Below, piece after piece: positions 1 through 6,865 of a DNA stretch of 10,894 bases. The notes under the pieces are model-generated. The model saw only the letters and a program-made list of their open reading frames with translations, made no database searches and was not told where the DNA came from. A program made the position numbers and the translations under genes. The stretch comes from an uncultured Clostridia bacterium (lineage in GTDB: Bacteria; Bacillota; Clostridia; Oscillospirales; Oscillospiraceae): contig CAMWQV010000027.1 of the NCBI GenBank assembly GCA_947176425.1, positions 1 through 10,894 on the forward strand, read 5' to 3'. Every line of letters starts with the position of its first letter. Position 1 is the first letter of the stretch.

Positions 1-441
1 GTCAAAAGATTCTTCCGCGCACTTCTCATACTCGCCCCGCTGGGCATAGGCGATGTACTGCATCACGTCCAGGCCCTGTGTACACGCTTTTGTACAGGCG
101 TTGCAGCCGACGCAGGAGTAGATTTCCGGATACAGCTGCATCATGATCTGTTCCGTGGGCTTGACTTTTTCGATATCGTAAATTTCTTTCACCAGCGGGA
201 AGAAGGGGAGGGTTGCCACATACATATTATCTTCCACCTTGGTGGAGCAGGCCAGACAGCCTTTTAATTCCCGGTCGCCCGCAATCCGATAGATGGTCGC
301 GCACGCGCCGCAAAAACCGTTCCGGCAGCCGCAGCCCCGGACCAGCTGATACCCCGCGTACTCCATCGCCTCCATAATGGTCAGGCTCTCAGGCACGGCG
401 TAGCGTTTGCCGAAGAGATATACATTTACCATTTGTTCCAT
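1..441 (-). CDS. Fumarate reductase/succinate dehydrogenase-like iron-sulfur protein, N-terminal 147 residues (partial)
   Basis: The reading frame stays open to base 1, so the C-terminus is missing. The start is the ATG at 441, with AAGGAG (450-455) eight bases upstream. Residues 1-70 look like a plant-type [2Fe-2S] ferredoxin domain of the SdhB/FrdB kind, with Cys39, Cys44, Cys47 and Cys62 in the spacing C-x4-C-x2-C-x14-C. A [4Fe-4S] motif CVGCNACTKAC follows, with Cys110, 113, 116 and 120; the Pro usually found after the last Cys is Thr. This two-domain order is typical of FrdB/SdhB and of the N-terminal half of methanogen thiol:fumarate reductase TfrB. The gene begins 27 bp after floxA in the same operon, downstream of mdh and fumC. 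I infer that it passes electrons from the Hdr-Flox complex to a fumarate-reducing flavoprotein encoded beyond the left edge. Without the C-terminus, another [2Fe-2S]/[4Fe-4S] electron-transfer subunit is possible. Confidence 0.75.
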   Translation of the reverse strand, partial: MEQMVNVYLFGKRYAVPESLTIMEAMEYAGYQLVRGCGCRNGFCGACATIYRIAGDRELKGCLACSTKVEDNMYVATLPFFPLVKEIYDIEKVKPTEQIMMQLYPEIYSCVGCNACTKACTQGLDVMQYIAYAQRGEYEKCAEESFD

Positions 442-468
442 ATCGTCATCTCCTTATAACTAAAAGGA

Positions 469-1296
469 TTAGTATTCGTCAGGAAGCTGGTCCAGCTGGT
501 CCAAACGGAAGACAGGGCCGTCTTTGCAGACAAATTTGTCTCCGATATTGCAGCGGCCGCACCGTCCCAGCGCGCATTTCATCCGCAGTTCCAGGGTCGT
601 ATAGATGTTGTCTCTTGGAAAACCCTGCTCCATGAGTCCCGCCAGGGTGAATTTAATCATAATTGGCGGGCCGCACATGATAACCGTCTTGCCGGTATCG
701 AACCCAAGCTCTTTCACGTAATTGGGCACAAATCCCACATGGCCGTCCCAATCGGGCTGGGGGTTGTCGATGGTGAGATGGACGGAAATGCCGTCCTCTT
801 TGCACCACTCGTCCAAAATCTCCTGATAATCTACCAGATCGGCCTTGCTGCGGGAGCCGTAGACGATATCCACGCTGCCGTAGCGGTCCCGGAAATGGCG
901 GACGTAGTTGATGACCGAACGCAGGGGCGCGAGTCCGATGCCGCCCGCCACGAACACCAGGTCTTTTCCCGCGAAATCCGTATCCACTGGAAACCCGTTG
1001 CCGTAGGGACCGCGGAGAGTCACCTGCTGGCCCGGTTCCATAGCGTGGAGCCAGTCCGTGACGCAGCCGCATTTTTTAATGGAAAATTCCAGATACTCTT
1101 CATTGGTGGGGGAGGAGGTAATGGAGAACAACGCCTCCCCTACGCCGGGGATGGACAGCATGGCGCACTGTCCGGGGATGTGGATCAAGGGCTTTTTGCC
1201 GTCCAGACCGACCACCCGGAACGTCTTCACGTCCGGGGTGTCCTGCCGGATGTCCGTCACCACAGCCAGCATTGGGATCAACGGGTCTTGTCTCAT
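469..1296 (-). CDS. floxA: FloxA/FlxA-type NAD(P)H- and FAD-binding oxidoreductase subunit
   Basis: This 275-residue ferredoxin-NADP reductase-fold protein belongs to the group of anaerobic sulfite reductase AsrB, cytosolic hydrogenase gamma subunits and PyrK. Residues 1-100 form the flavin-binding barrel, with GEALFSITSSP at 53-63. A nucleotide-binding Rossmann half follows, with AGGIGLAPLRS at 117-127 and CGPPIM at 208-213. The C-terminus carries a [2Fe-2S] motif with Cys241, 246, 249 and 257. In the HdrABC-FloxABCD complex this subunit oxidises NADH and feeds electrons toward HdrA through the other Flox subunits; that role comes from the family, not from this sequence alone. Its ATG overlaps the floxB stop by 4 bp (ATGA), with GGGAGG at 1304-1309, so the two are probably translationally coupled. 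AsrB is the main alternative, but no asrC sulfite reductase subunit is present. Confidence 0.88.
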   Translation of the reverse strand: MRQDPLIPMLAVVTDIRQDTPDVKTFRVVGLDGKKPLIHIPGQCAMLSIPGVGEALFSITSSPTNEEYLEFSIKKCGCVTDWLHAMEPGQQVTLRGPYGNGFPVDTDFAGKDLVFVAGGIGLAPLRSVINYVRHFRDRYGSVDIVYGSRSKADLVDYQEILDEWCKEDGISVHLTIDNPQPDWDGHVGFVPNYVKELGFDTGKTVIMCGPPIMIKFTLAGLMEQGFPRDNIYTTLELRMKCALGRCGRCNIGDKFVCKDGPVFRLDQLDQLPDEY

Positions 1297-2294
1297 GTCG
1301 TTTCCTCCCCTAATGTCTTAGCAACTTTGACGATATTCATTGAGATTGGGCATTTTTGCAGGCAGCGTCCGCACCCGACACAGCCAAATTCCCCGTCATG
1401 GGTGGAGGGATAATAGACCAGCTTGTGCATGAACCGCTGGCGGAACCGTTCCAGCTGCGTGGGACGGGGCTGTCCGGCGGACATGAGGGTAAAGTCGGAG
1501 TACATACAGCTGTCCCAGCAGCGGAACCGCTTAATTTCATCGCCGGTGTTGAACTCTCTAATGTCGTAGCACTGGCAGGTGGGACAGACGAAAGTGCAGG
1601 CGCCGCAGCCCAGACAGCTCTCCGCAAGCCCGGCCCATTTCTCGTATTTGAACAGCTCCATCATATGCTCGCCGCCGAATTTGTCCAGCGGGAGATTTTT
1701 CAGGGGCAGGCGGTCGAAAACGGTCTTGTCCGCTGCGGGCGCGTCTCCGTCGGACAGCATGGGCAGTTCAGAAAGCAGCGTTTCGCCTTTTTCCGTATTA
1801 GCCCGGAGATACAGGTTTTCGCCGTCCATCCAGCAGGAAACGTCTCCGGCGGGGTCCGTGGGGTCGATGCCGAAAGCGGTGCAGAAACAGGTCTCTTCCG
1901 GTTCCGTGCAGGCCAGCGTCATAATCACGCCGTTCTCCCGGCGGGTCTTGTAATACGTGTCAACCGGGTCGCAGAGAAATACTTTATCCAGAATATCAAA
2001 GCTCCGGCAGTCGCAGGCCCGCACGCCGAATACCACAAACGGCTCCGACGGGTCCCGGTTCTCGATAATCTCAATCTGCTTGCCCGTGACCTTGAAATTC
2101 ACCAGGTTTTCCACCTGCGGGAAAAACAGGTCCTTTGCACTGCGCACGGTATTCAAAGCGTCCGTCAGCTTCATTCCCTCCTGCCAGGGCTGAAACGCGG
2201 CTGTTTTTGCCTCGCCGGCGGGGATATACAGTTTTTGACGGGCCGCGACAGACGCAAACAGGGCGTCTAATTGGGAAACAGGGCACTTTTTCAC
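1293..2294 (-). CDS. floxB: FloxB/FlxB-like iron-sulfur subunit (AsrA/HydB family)
   Basis: A 333-residue soluble electron-transfer protein related to AsrA and the beta subunits of cytosolic hydrogenases. The N-terminal two thirds carry scattered cysteines (Cys94, 96, 108, 129, 136, 138) in stretches such as VFGVRACDCRSFD, which suits an additional cluster. The C-terminal third is a [4Fe-4S] dicluster module with Cys227/230/233/237 and Cys305/308/311/315. The start is GTG at 2294, overlapping the previous stop as GTGA, with a GGGGGAG ribosome site at 2301-2307. Adjacent FloxA, FloxC and MvhD-like genes and HdrABC place it in the Flox electron wire between the NADH site and HdrA. Which of the two dicluster genes here should be called B or C is conventional and uncertain. 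No membrane segments are seen. Confidence 0.82.
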   Translation of the reverse strand: MKKCPVSQLDALFASVAARQKLYIPAGEAKTAAFQPWQEGMKLTDALNTVRSAKDLFFPQVENLVNFKVTGKQIEIIENRDPSEPFVVFGVRACDCRSFDILDKVFLCDPVDTYYKTRRENGVIMTLACTEPEETCFCTAFGIDPTDPAGDVSCWMDGENLYLRANTEKGETLLSELPMLSDGDAPAADKTVFDRLPLKNLPLDKFGGEHMMELFKYEKWAGLAESCLGCGACTFVCPTCQCYDIREFNTGDEIKRFRCWDSCMYSDFTLMSAGQPRPTQLERFRQRFMHKLVYYPSTHDGEFGCVGCGRCLQKCPISMNIVKVAKTLGEETT

Positions 2295-3265
2295 TGTTCG
2301 CTCCCCCTTTCATGGACTACGGAGGGTTCCGGGTCGTCCGTCTGGAAGTTCACCAGCGGCGGGCGGGTGTCCATATCCGCGCCTGCCTGATAATCGCCGT
2401 ACAGCTCGTTGATATCTTTAATGAATTTCCGGTTCAGCAGGTGCAGCGGGATGTGCTGGGGACAGACACGGGAACATTCGCCGCAGTCGGTGCAGCGGCC
2501 CGCCACATGGAACGCGCGGATGACATGAAACAGGTTTTCTTCAAAGCTGTTAGCCGCCGCTTTGTTCTCCACGCCGGACGCCGGATTGTCAAAGACGCAT
2601 TTCTCACAGGAACAGGCGGGGCATACGTTCCGGCAGGCGTTGCAGCGGATGCAGCGGCTCAGTTCCCCGCGCCAGAACGCAAACCGTTCATCGGGGGTCA
2701 TGGCCTCCAGCTTCTCCACCTGAGCGAAACGATTGCTTTCCAGTTCTTCCCCCTGCCCGCCGATGATCTCGTCACAGCCCAGCAGTTTTTTGCTCTTGCA
2801 GCACTTGCACCGCTCCGCCAAAACGGTTTTCCGTTCCACGGATTTGTCGCCGTAAAGGGTATGTACCGTCAGCGTGCCGCCGTCGCCGTCCGCGCCTAAA
2901 ATGCCCTTGATTCCCGCGGCTTTCATGGCGTCGATATCGCACATGCCTTCGCACTGCACGCCCACCGCGTACACGTTTTCACGCCGGATGCGGTGTTCTT
3001 TTTGCAGCTGCTGGAAAGAATAGGTGTCGCAGGGCTTCAAAAAGGCCGCGATTTTTCCTTCTTTCCGGCTCTCCGCAATGAGGTATTTTGACATATTCGC
3101 GCCGCAGAACGGGCCGAATACAAAATCTTTTTCGATTTCCTCCCGGCTTCTGAAAACCGCCGGGGTCACGTCATAGAAAAATTCTCCGGCTTTCCAGCCC
3201 AAGACCCGGTCGCAGACGCCGTTTTCCAGCAGTTCGACGGCTTTCGCCTTAATTAGCTCTTGCAT
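2291..3265 (-). CDS. floxC: FloxC/FlxC-like multi-cluster iron-sulfur subunit
   Basis: A 324-residue soluble iron-sulfur protein. The N-terminal region holds isolated cysteines at 54, 79, 105 and 109 (for example AFLKPCDTYS), then the cluster CKCCKSKKLLGC (Cys153, 155, 156, 164). These recall the FrhB/formate dehydrogenase beta-like domain that often binds flavin or an extra cluster. The C-terminal half carries two [4Fe-4S] motifs, Cys205/208/211/215 and Cys258/261/264/268, followed by a hydrophilic tail with no recognised motif. The ATG at 3265 lies inside the end of the mvhD gene (13-bp overlap), with GGAGG at 3273-3277. Context between MvhD-like and AsrA-like genes makes it the remaining Flox subunit. 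It should carry electrons within the NADH-oxidising module. The exact cofactor set of the N-terminal domain cannot be read from sequence. Confidence 0.78.
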   Translation of the reverse strand: MQELIKAKAVELLENGVCDRVLGWKAGEFFYDVTPAVFRSREEIEKDFVFGPFCGANMSKYLIAESRKEGKIAAFLKPCDTYSFQQLQKEHRIRRENVYAVGVQCEGMCDIDAMKAAGIKGILGADGDGGTLTVHTLYGDKSVERKTVLAERCKCCKSKKLLGCDEIIGGQGEELESNRFAQVEKLEAMTPDERFAFWRGELSRCIRCNACRNVCPACSCEKCVFDNPASGVENKAAANSFEENLFHVIRAFHVAGRCTDCGECSRVCPQHIPLHLLNRKFIKDINELYGDYQAGADMDTRPPLVNFQTDDPEPSVVHERGSEQ

Positions 3266-3690
3266 CGCAGGTCCTCCAATCTCTTGTTCTCGCCCAGCTT
3301 CGTCACGGTCTCCACAAATTCATTCATTGTGGCGGCAAATTTCGCGCCTTCCGCGGCGGAAACCCATTCCACACGGGTCCGCTCCCGCTCGATGCCCAAA
3401 AAGTCCAGCATGGAAAACAGCAGGGTCATGCGGCGGCGGGCGTAGTAGTTGCCGGTGGTGTAGTGGCAGTCGCCGGGATGACAGCCGCATAAGATGACAC
3501 CGTCCGCGCCCCGCTGGAACGCCCGTAAAATAAACATGGGGTTCAGGCGGCAGGAGCAGGGAATCCGGATAATTTTCACGTTCGCCGGATATTGCAGGCG
3601 GTTGGTCCCCGACAGGTCCGCGCCCGCGTAGGAACACCAGTTGCAGCAGAACGCCACAATCGTGGGCTTAAATTCCTGATTTACTTGCAT
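3253..3690 (-). CDS. mvhD: MvhD/FloxD-type iron-sulfur subunit linking Flox to HdrA
   Basis: A 145-residue protein of the MvhD family, the small [2Fe-2S] protein that delivers electrons from a hydrogenase or NADH module to HdrA. Family cysteines are visible in order: CCNWC at 15-19, CSC at 45-47 and the hallmark CGCHPGDC at 68-75. The start is the ATG at 3690, because the family homology begins at the next residues (FKPTIVAFCCNWC) and GGAGGT lies at 3700-3705. A longer in-frame start at 3789 would add 33 residues unlike the family and lie deep inside hdrA. It overlaps the hdrA stop by 10 bp, which suits a subunit made in equal amounts with HdrA. In this setting FloxD is the equivalent name. 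Confidence 0.9.
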   Translation of the reverse strand: MQVNQEFKPTIVAFCCNWCSYAGADLSGTNRLQYPANVKIIRIPCSCRLNPMFILRAFQRGADGVILCGCHPGDCHYTTGNYYARRRMTLLFSMLDFLGIERERTRVEWVSAAEGAKFAATMNEFVETVTKLGENKRLEDLRCKS

Positions 3691-5672
3691 ATCGCATCCA
3701 CCTCCGCCATGATCTGCGCGTTGGAGAAGCCTTTCAAATCCATCGCGCCCGAGGGACAGGCCACCGTACACGCGCCGCAGCCCTGGCATACCGCCGGATT
3801 CACCTGCGCGACACGGCGGCGCAGCGTGGTCCGGTTGGGGCCGCGGAAGTCCTTGTCAATATAGGTAATCGCGCCGTAGGGACAGACTTTTTCACACGCG
3901 GAGCAGCCGTTGCACATCAGCTCGTTGCTGTTGGCCACGCACGGATTGCATGTCAGCTGGTCTTTCGACAGCAGGCCAATCACTTTCGCCGCCGCCGCGC
4001 CCGCCTGTGCCACGGTATCCGGAATATCCTTCGGTCCCTGGCACGCGCCGGACAGAAAAACACCGGCAGTGGGACTCTCTACGGGCCGCAGTTTCGGGTG
4101 GGCCTCCGTGAAGAAATCGTTTGTATCCATAGAGGCGGTCAGCATCGTCGCCAGAGGCCGCGCGCTCTTGTCCGGCTCGATTGCCGCCGCAAGCACCACC
4201 ATATCCGCGTCGATATGCAGCTGCTGTCCGCCCAGCAAATCGGACGCCTGCACTTTCAGCTTGCCGTTTTCCGGCACGACCTTGCCCACCATGCCTTTGA
4301 TATAGTGGACGCCGTATTCTTCCACGGCGCGTCGGTAAAACTCGTCAAAGTTCTTGCCGGGGGTACGGACATCAATATAAAATACGTACACGTCGGTATC
4401 CGGATATTTTTCACGGGTCAGCATGGCGTGCTTGGCCGTGTACATGCAGCAGATTTTGGAACAGTACGGTTTTCCTTTCTCGCCGCCGTCGCAGCGGGAG
4501 CCGACGCACTGGACAAATACCAGCGTATGGGGATGTGTGCCGTCAGAGGGACGCAGCAGCGTGCCGCCGGTAGGTCCCGCGGCGTTCATGAGGCGTTCAA
4601 ACTCCAGGCTCGTCACCACGTCCGGACTCTGTGAATACGCGAATTCATCGAATTTGTCCATGGAGATGGGATTGAACCCGGTTGCCGCTACAATCGCGCC
4701 GTATTCCCGTTCAATCAGTTCATCCTGCTGCTTGTAGTCGATCGCGCCGGCGGTGCAGACCTTGGAACAGACGCCGCATTTGCCGGTTTTCAGCATCGTG
4801 CAGTAATTGGGGTCGATGGTGGCGACTTTGGGCACCGCCTGGGCAAAGGGAATATAAATGGCGCGGCGGTTGTCCAGGCCCAGATTGAACTCGTTGGGGA
4901 CTTTTTTCTGCGGGCATTTTTCGGTACACAGGCCGCAGCCGGTACACTTCGTTTCATCCACATATCTCGCTTTGCGGCGGATGGTCACGGTGAAATTGCC
5001 CACAAAGCCTTTCACGGATTCCACCTCAGAATAGGAGAGAATGTTTATATTTTCGTTCTGCGCCGCGTCCACCATTTTGGGCGTCAGAATACAGGCGGCA
5101 CAGTCCAGGGTGGGGAACGTCTTGTCAATCTGCGTCATCTTGCCGCCGATGGTCGGTTTTGTCTCCACGATGTCCACCGGAAAACCGGCTTCCGCAATAT
5201 CCAGGGCGGTCTGAATGCCCGCGATGCCGCCGCCGATGACCAGCGCCCGTTTTGTCACAGGGCTTTGTCCGGCGGTCAGGGGGGCGTTCAGATGTACTTT
5301 CGCGATTGCCGCACGGCCTAAAATAATCGCTTTTTCCGTGCCGGTTTCCTTGTCCTTGTGAATCCAGGAACACTGCTCGCGGATATTCGCAATCTCGACC
5401 ATATACGGATTGAGTCCGGCTTTCTCGCAGGTCTTGCGGAACGTGGCCTCGTGCATACGGGGGGAACAGGAGCAGACGACAACGCCGGTCAGCCCGTATT
5501 CCTTGATAGTGTCCTGAATCATGTCCTGTCCGGCCTGGGAACACATATATTGATAATTCGTGGAGAACACGACCCCCGGTTCTTTCGCCAGCGCGTCGGA
5601 AACGGCCTGCACATCCACCGTAGCGGCGATATTACTGCCGCACCAGCATACAAATACGCCTATTTTCTGCAT
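3681..5672 (-). CDS. hdrA: HdrA-type FAD and iron-sulfur electron-bifurcating subunit
   Basis: This 663-residue protein is full length for HdrA, the flavoprotein hub of heterodisulfide reductase complexes where an electron pair is split between a high- and a low-potential acceptor. An N-terminal cluster domain has Cys9, 11, 44, 67, 69, 82 and 101. The FAD Rossmann motif GGGIAG lies at 147-152. The HdrA-specific DCAACIL stretch (Cys191, 194) follows, then an inserted ferredoxin part with Cys243/246/249/253 and Cys291/299/302/306. A C-terminal two-cluster ferredoxin has Cys587/590/593/597 and Cys629/632/635/639. All expected cluster ligands are present, so it should be functional. It starts 11 bp after hdrC, with GAGGTG at 5680-5685, and overlaps mvhD. 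The likely low-potential acceptor is ferredoxin, known for the family but not shown here. Confidence 0.94.
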   Translation of the reverse strand: MQKIGVFVCWCGSNIAATVDVQAVSDALAKEPGVVFSTNYQYMCSQAGQDMIQDTIKEYGLTGVVVCSCSPRMHEATFRKTCEKAGLNPYMVEIANIREQCSWIHKDKETGTEKAIILGRAAIAKVHLNAPLTAGQSPVTKRALVIGGGIAGIQTALDIAEAGFPVDIVETKPTIGGKMTQIDKTFPTLDCAACILTPKMVDAAQNENINILSYSEVESVKGFVGNFTVTIRRKARYVDETKCTGCGLCTEKCPQKKVPNEFNLGLDNRRAIYIPFAQAVPKVATIDPNYCTMLKTGKCGVCSKVCTAGAIDYKQQDELIEREYGAIVAATGFNPISMDKFDEFAYSQSPDVVTSLEFERLMNAAGPTGGTLLRPSDGTHPHTLVFVQCVGSRCDGGEKGKPYCSKICCMYTAKHAMLTREKYPDTDVYVFYIDVRTPGKNFDEFYRRAVEEYGVHYIKGMVGKVVPENGKLKVQASDLLGGQQLHIDADMVVLAAAIEPDKSARPLATMLTASMDTNDFFTEAHPKLRPVESPTAGVFLSGACQGPKDIPDTVAQAGAAAAKVIGLLSKDQLTCNPCVANSNELMCNGCSACEKVCPYGAITYIDKDFRGPNRTTLRRRVAQVNPAVCQGCGACTVACPSGAMDLKGFSNAQIMAEVDAICK
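3700..3705 (-). promoter_or_regulatory. Ribosome binding site that sets the mvhD start
   Basis: GGAGGT within the end of hdrA, nine bases before ATG 3690. It supports the short MvhD start over the in-frame ATG at 3789. Confidence 0.8.
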
Positions 5673-5683
5673 GTTCTCTCACC

Positions 5684-6064
5684 TCACTTTCTGTATTTCC
5701 GGAACGCGCTTGTAATGGCCTGCTGCGGCAGTTCCGCGTCCAGAAGACCGGGAATCTGTTCCGGTTTCAGATGGTTTTTGTCCTGCTGCCGGACCACCGC
5801 CAGACGCACCGCCTCAATCAGCTTTGCCGGTTCCACACTGCGGGGGCAGCGTTCCAGACACGCGAAGCAGCTCAGACACATATAGATGCCTTTGGAATCC
5901 ATCAGTTCTTCCAGCCGCCCGTTTTCCACCATGTCCACAAACTGATGGGGATGATAGTCCATCTCGTCATAGGCGGGGCATGCGGCGGAACATTTGCCGC
6001 ACTTCATGCACTTGCGGGGATTGACGCCGGAGATGCGTTTTACAATTTCCGTCATATCGCTCAT
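5684..6064 (-). CDS. hdrC: HdrC-type ferredoxin subunit
   Basis: A 126-residue protein with two [4Fe-4S] motifs, Cys19/22/25/29 (CMKCGKCSAAC) and Cys63/66/69/73 (CLSCFACLERC). It also has the DYHPHQFVDMV stretch typical of HdrC. HdrC relays electrons from HdrA to the catalytic clusters in HdrB. The ATG overlaps the hdrB stop by 4 bp (ATGA), with AAAGGAGG at 6072-6079, so translation is probably coupled. Its length is normal for a short cytosolic HdrC with no membrane anchor. A glycolate oxidase-type or SdhB-like iron-sulfur protein is less likely, given the flanking hdrB and hdrA. Confidence 0.92.
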   Translation of the reverse strand: MSDMTEIVKRISGVNPRKCMKCGKCSAACPAYDEMDYHPHQFVDMVENGRLEELMDSKGIYMCLSCFACLERCPRSVEPAKLIEAVRLAVVRQQDKNHLKPEQIPGLLDAELPQQAITSAFRKYRK

Positions 6065-6852
6065 GCTTCCGCCTCCTTTACGCCTAACGCTTCCGCCAGC
6101 AGTTCGGTGAAATATTTGACCGGCAGTCTGCCGCCGCCGTTTTCCTTCAGATTGTACATGCAGAGGGGACAGGCGGTAATGATTTCCGCCGCGCCGCAGT
6201 TGGCCGCGTTGTCCAGCACTTTCCCTGCCTGTTTAGCCGCGTAGGGCTTGTTTTCCAGCGTGGTATAGCCGCCGCAGCACTCGTTGCGCATGGCGTATAC
6301 CACCGGTTCCGCGCCTAACGCCCGGATAAAATCTTCCATAATCGTGGGATTTTCGGGGTCGTCAAATTTCAGCTCCTTGCTGGGACGCAGAAGCAGACAG
6401 CCGTAATACGCGCCGATTTTCCGGCCTGCCAGCGGGCGCTTGACCTGCTCTTTCAGCTTGTCAAAACCGATTTCGTCCCGCAGGACTTCCAGATAATGCA
6501 GGACTTTCGTTTCCCCTGCGTAGGGGGTTTCCAGCTGCAAATAGTTGTTTGCGCGGGTGCGGATGTATTCGTCCTGCGCCATGTCGCAGTTCACGCGTTT
6601 AATAACATGGTGGCACGCCGAACAGAGCGTCACCAGATCCCGCCCCTGGTCCCGCGCCGAGACCAGCGCGCGGACCGACGACAGTTTTGTTGCAATCTCG
6701 TCTTTCGCCTGGGGGTACACCGCGCCGCAGCACTGCCATTGCGGAAGTTCTTCCAGCGTGACGCCCAGGGCTTCCATGGAAGCCCTGCCCCAGATATCCA
6801 GATCTTTCCCCTTTGTTTTCAGGGTACAGCCTGGGAAATAGGAATATGTCAT
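6061..6852 (-). CDS. hdrB: HdrB-type subunit with two CCG (noncubane iron-sulfur) domains
   Basis: A 263-residue protein made of two CCG domains. The first has Cys9, Cys41-Cys42, Cys77 and Cys80 (YFPGC, QCCGA, CSAC). The second has Cys152, Cys192-Cys193, Cys228 and Cys231 (GC, ECCGGY, CPLC). All ten cysteines of canonical HdrB are kept; in methanogens these bind two noncubane [4Fe-4S] clusters that cleave the CoM-CoB disulfide. Firmicutes do not make that disulfide, so the substrate here is unknown. It could be another thiol/disulfide pair, a protein partner, or the downstream fumarate reductase-like protein. The start at 6852 has AGGAGG at 6858-6863 and lies 13 bp after fumC. Confidence 0.93.
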   Translation of the reverse strand: MTYSYFPGCTLKTKGKDLDIWGRASMEALGVTLEELPQWQCCGAVYPQAKDEIATKLSSVRALVSARDQGRDLVTLCSACHHVIKRVNCDMAQDEYIRTRANNYLQLETPYAGETKVLHYLEVLRDEIGFDKLKEQVKRPLAGRKIGAYYGCLLLRPSKELKFDDPENPTIMEDFIRALGAEPVVYAMRNECCGGYTTLENKPYAAKQAGKVLDNAANCGAAEIITACPLCMYNLKENGGGRLPVKYFTELLAEALGVKEAEA

Positions 6853-6865
6853 AGTCGCCTCCTGA

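Noticed and set aside
1356..2270. Long plus-strand open frame (304 codons) opposite floxB
   Set aside because: It is antisense to a gene with clear iron-sulfur motifs, has no recognisable domain, and arises from codon bias in a GC-rich gene.
469..2294. Anaerobic sulfite reductase (AsrAB) reading of floxB and floxA
   Set aside because: There is no AsrC subunit, and the genes are embedded with mvhD and hdrABC, which fits the Flox complex better.
2135..2899. Plus-strand open frame (254 codons) opposite floxC and floxB
   Set aside because: Shadow of the real genes; it spans the junction of two confident minus-strand genes and lacks a ribosome site and family features.
3691..3789. N-terminal extension of mvhD by 33 residues
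   Set aside because: It lies inside hdrA coding sequence, does not resemble the family, and the ATG at 3690 has a proper ribosome site.
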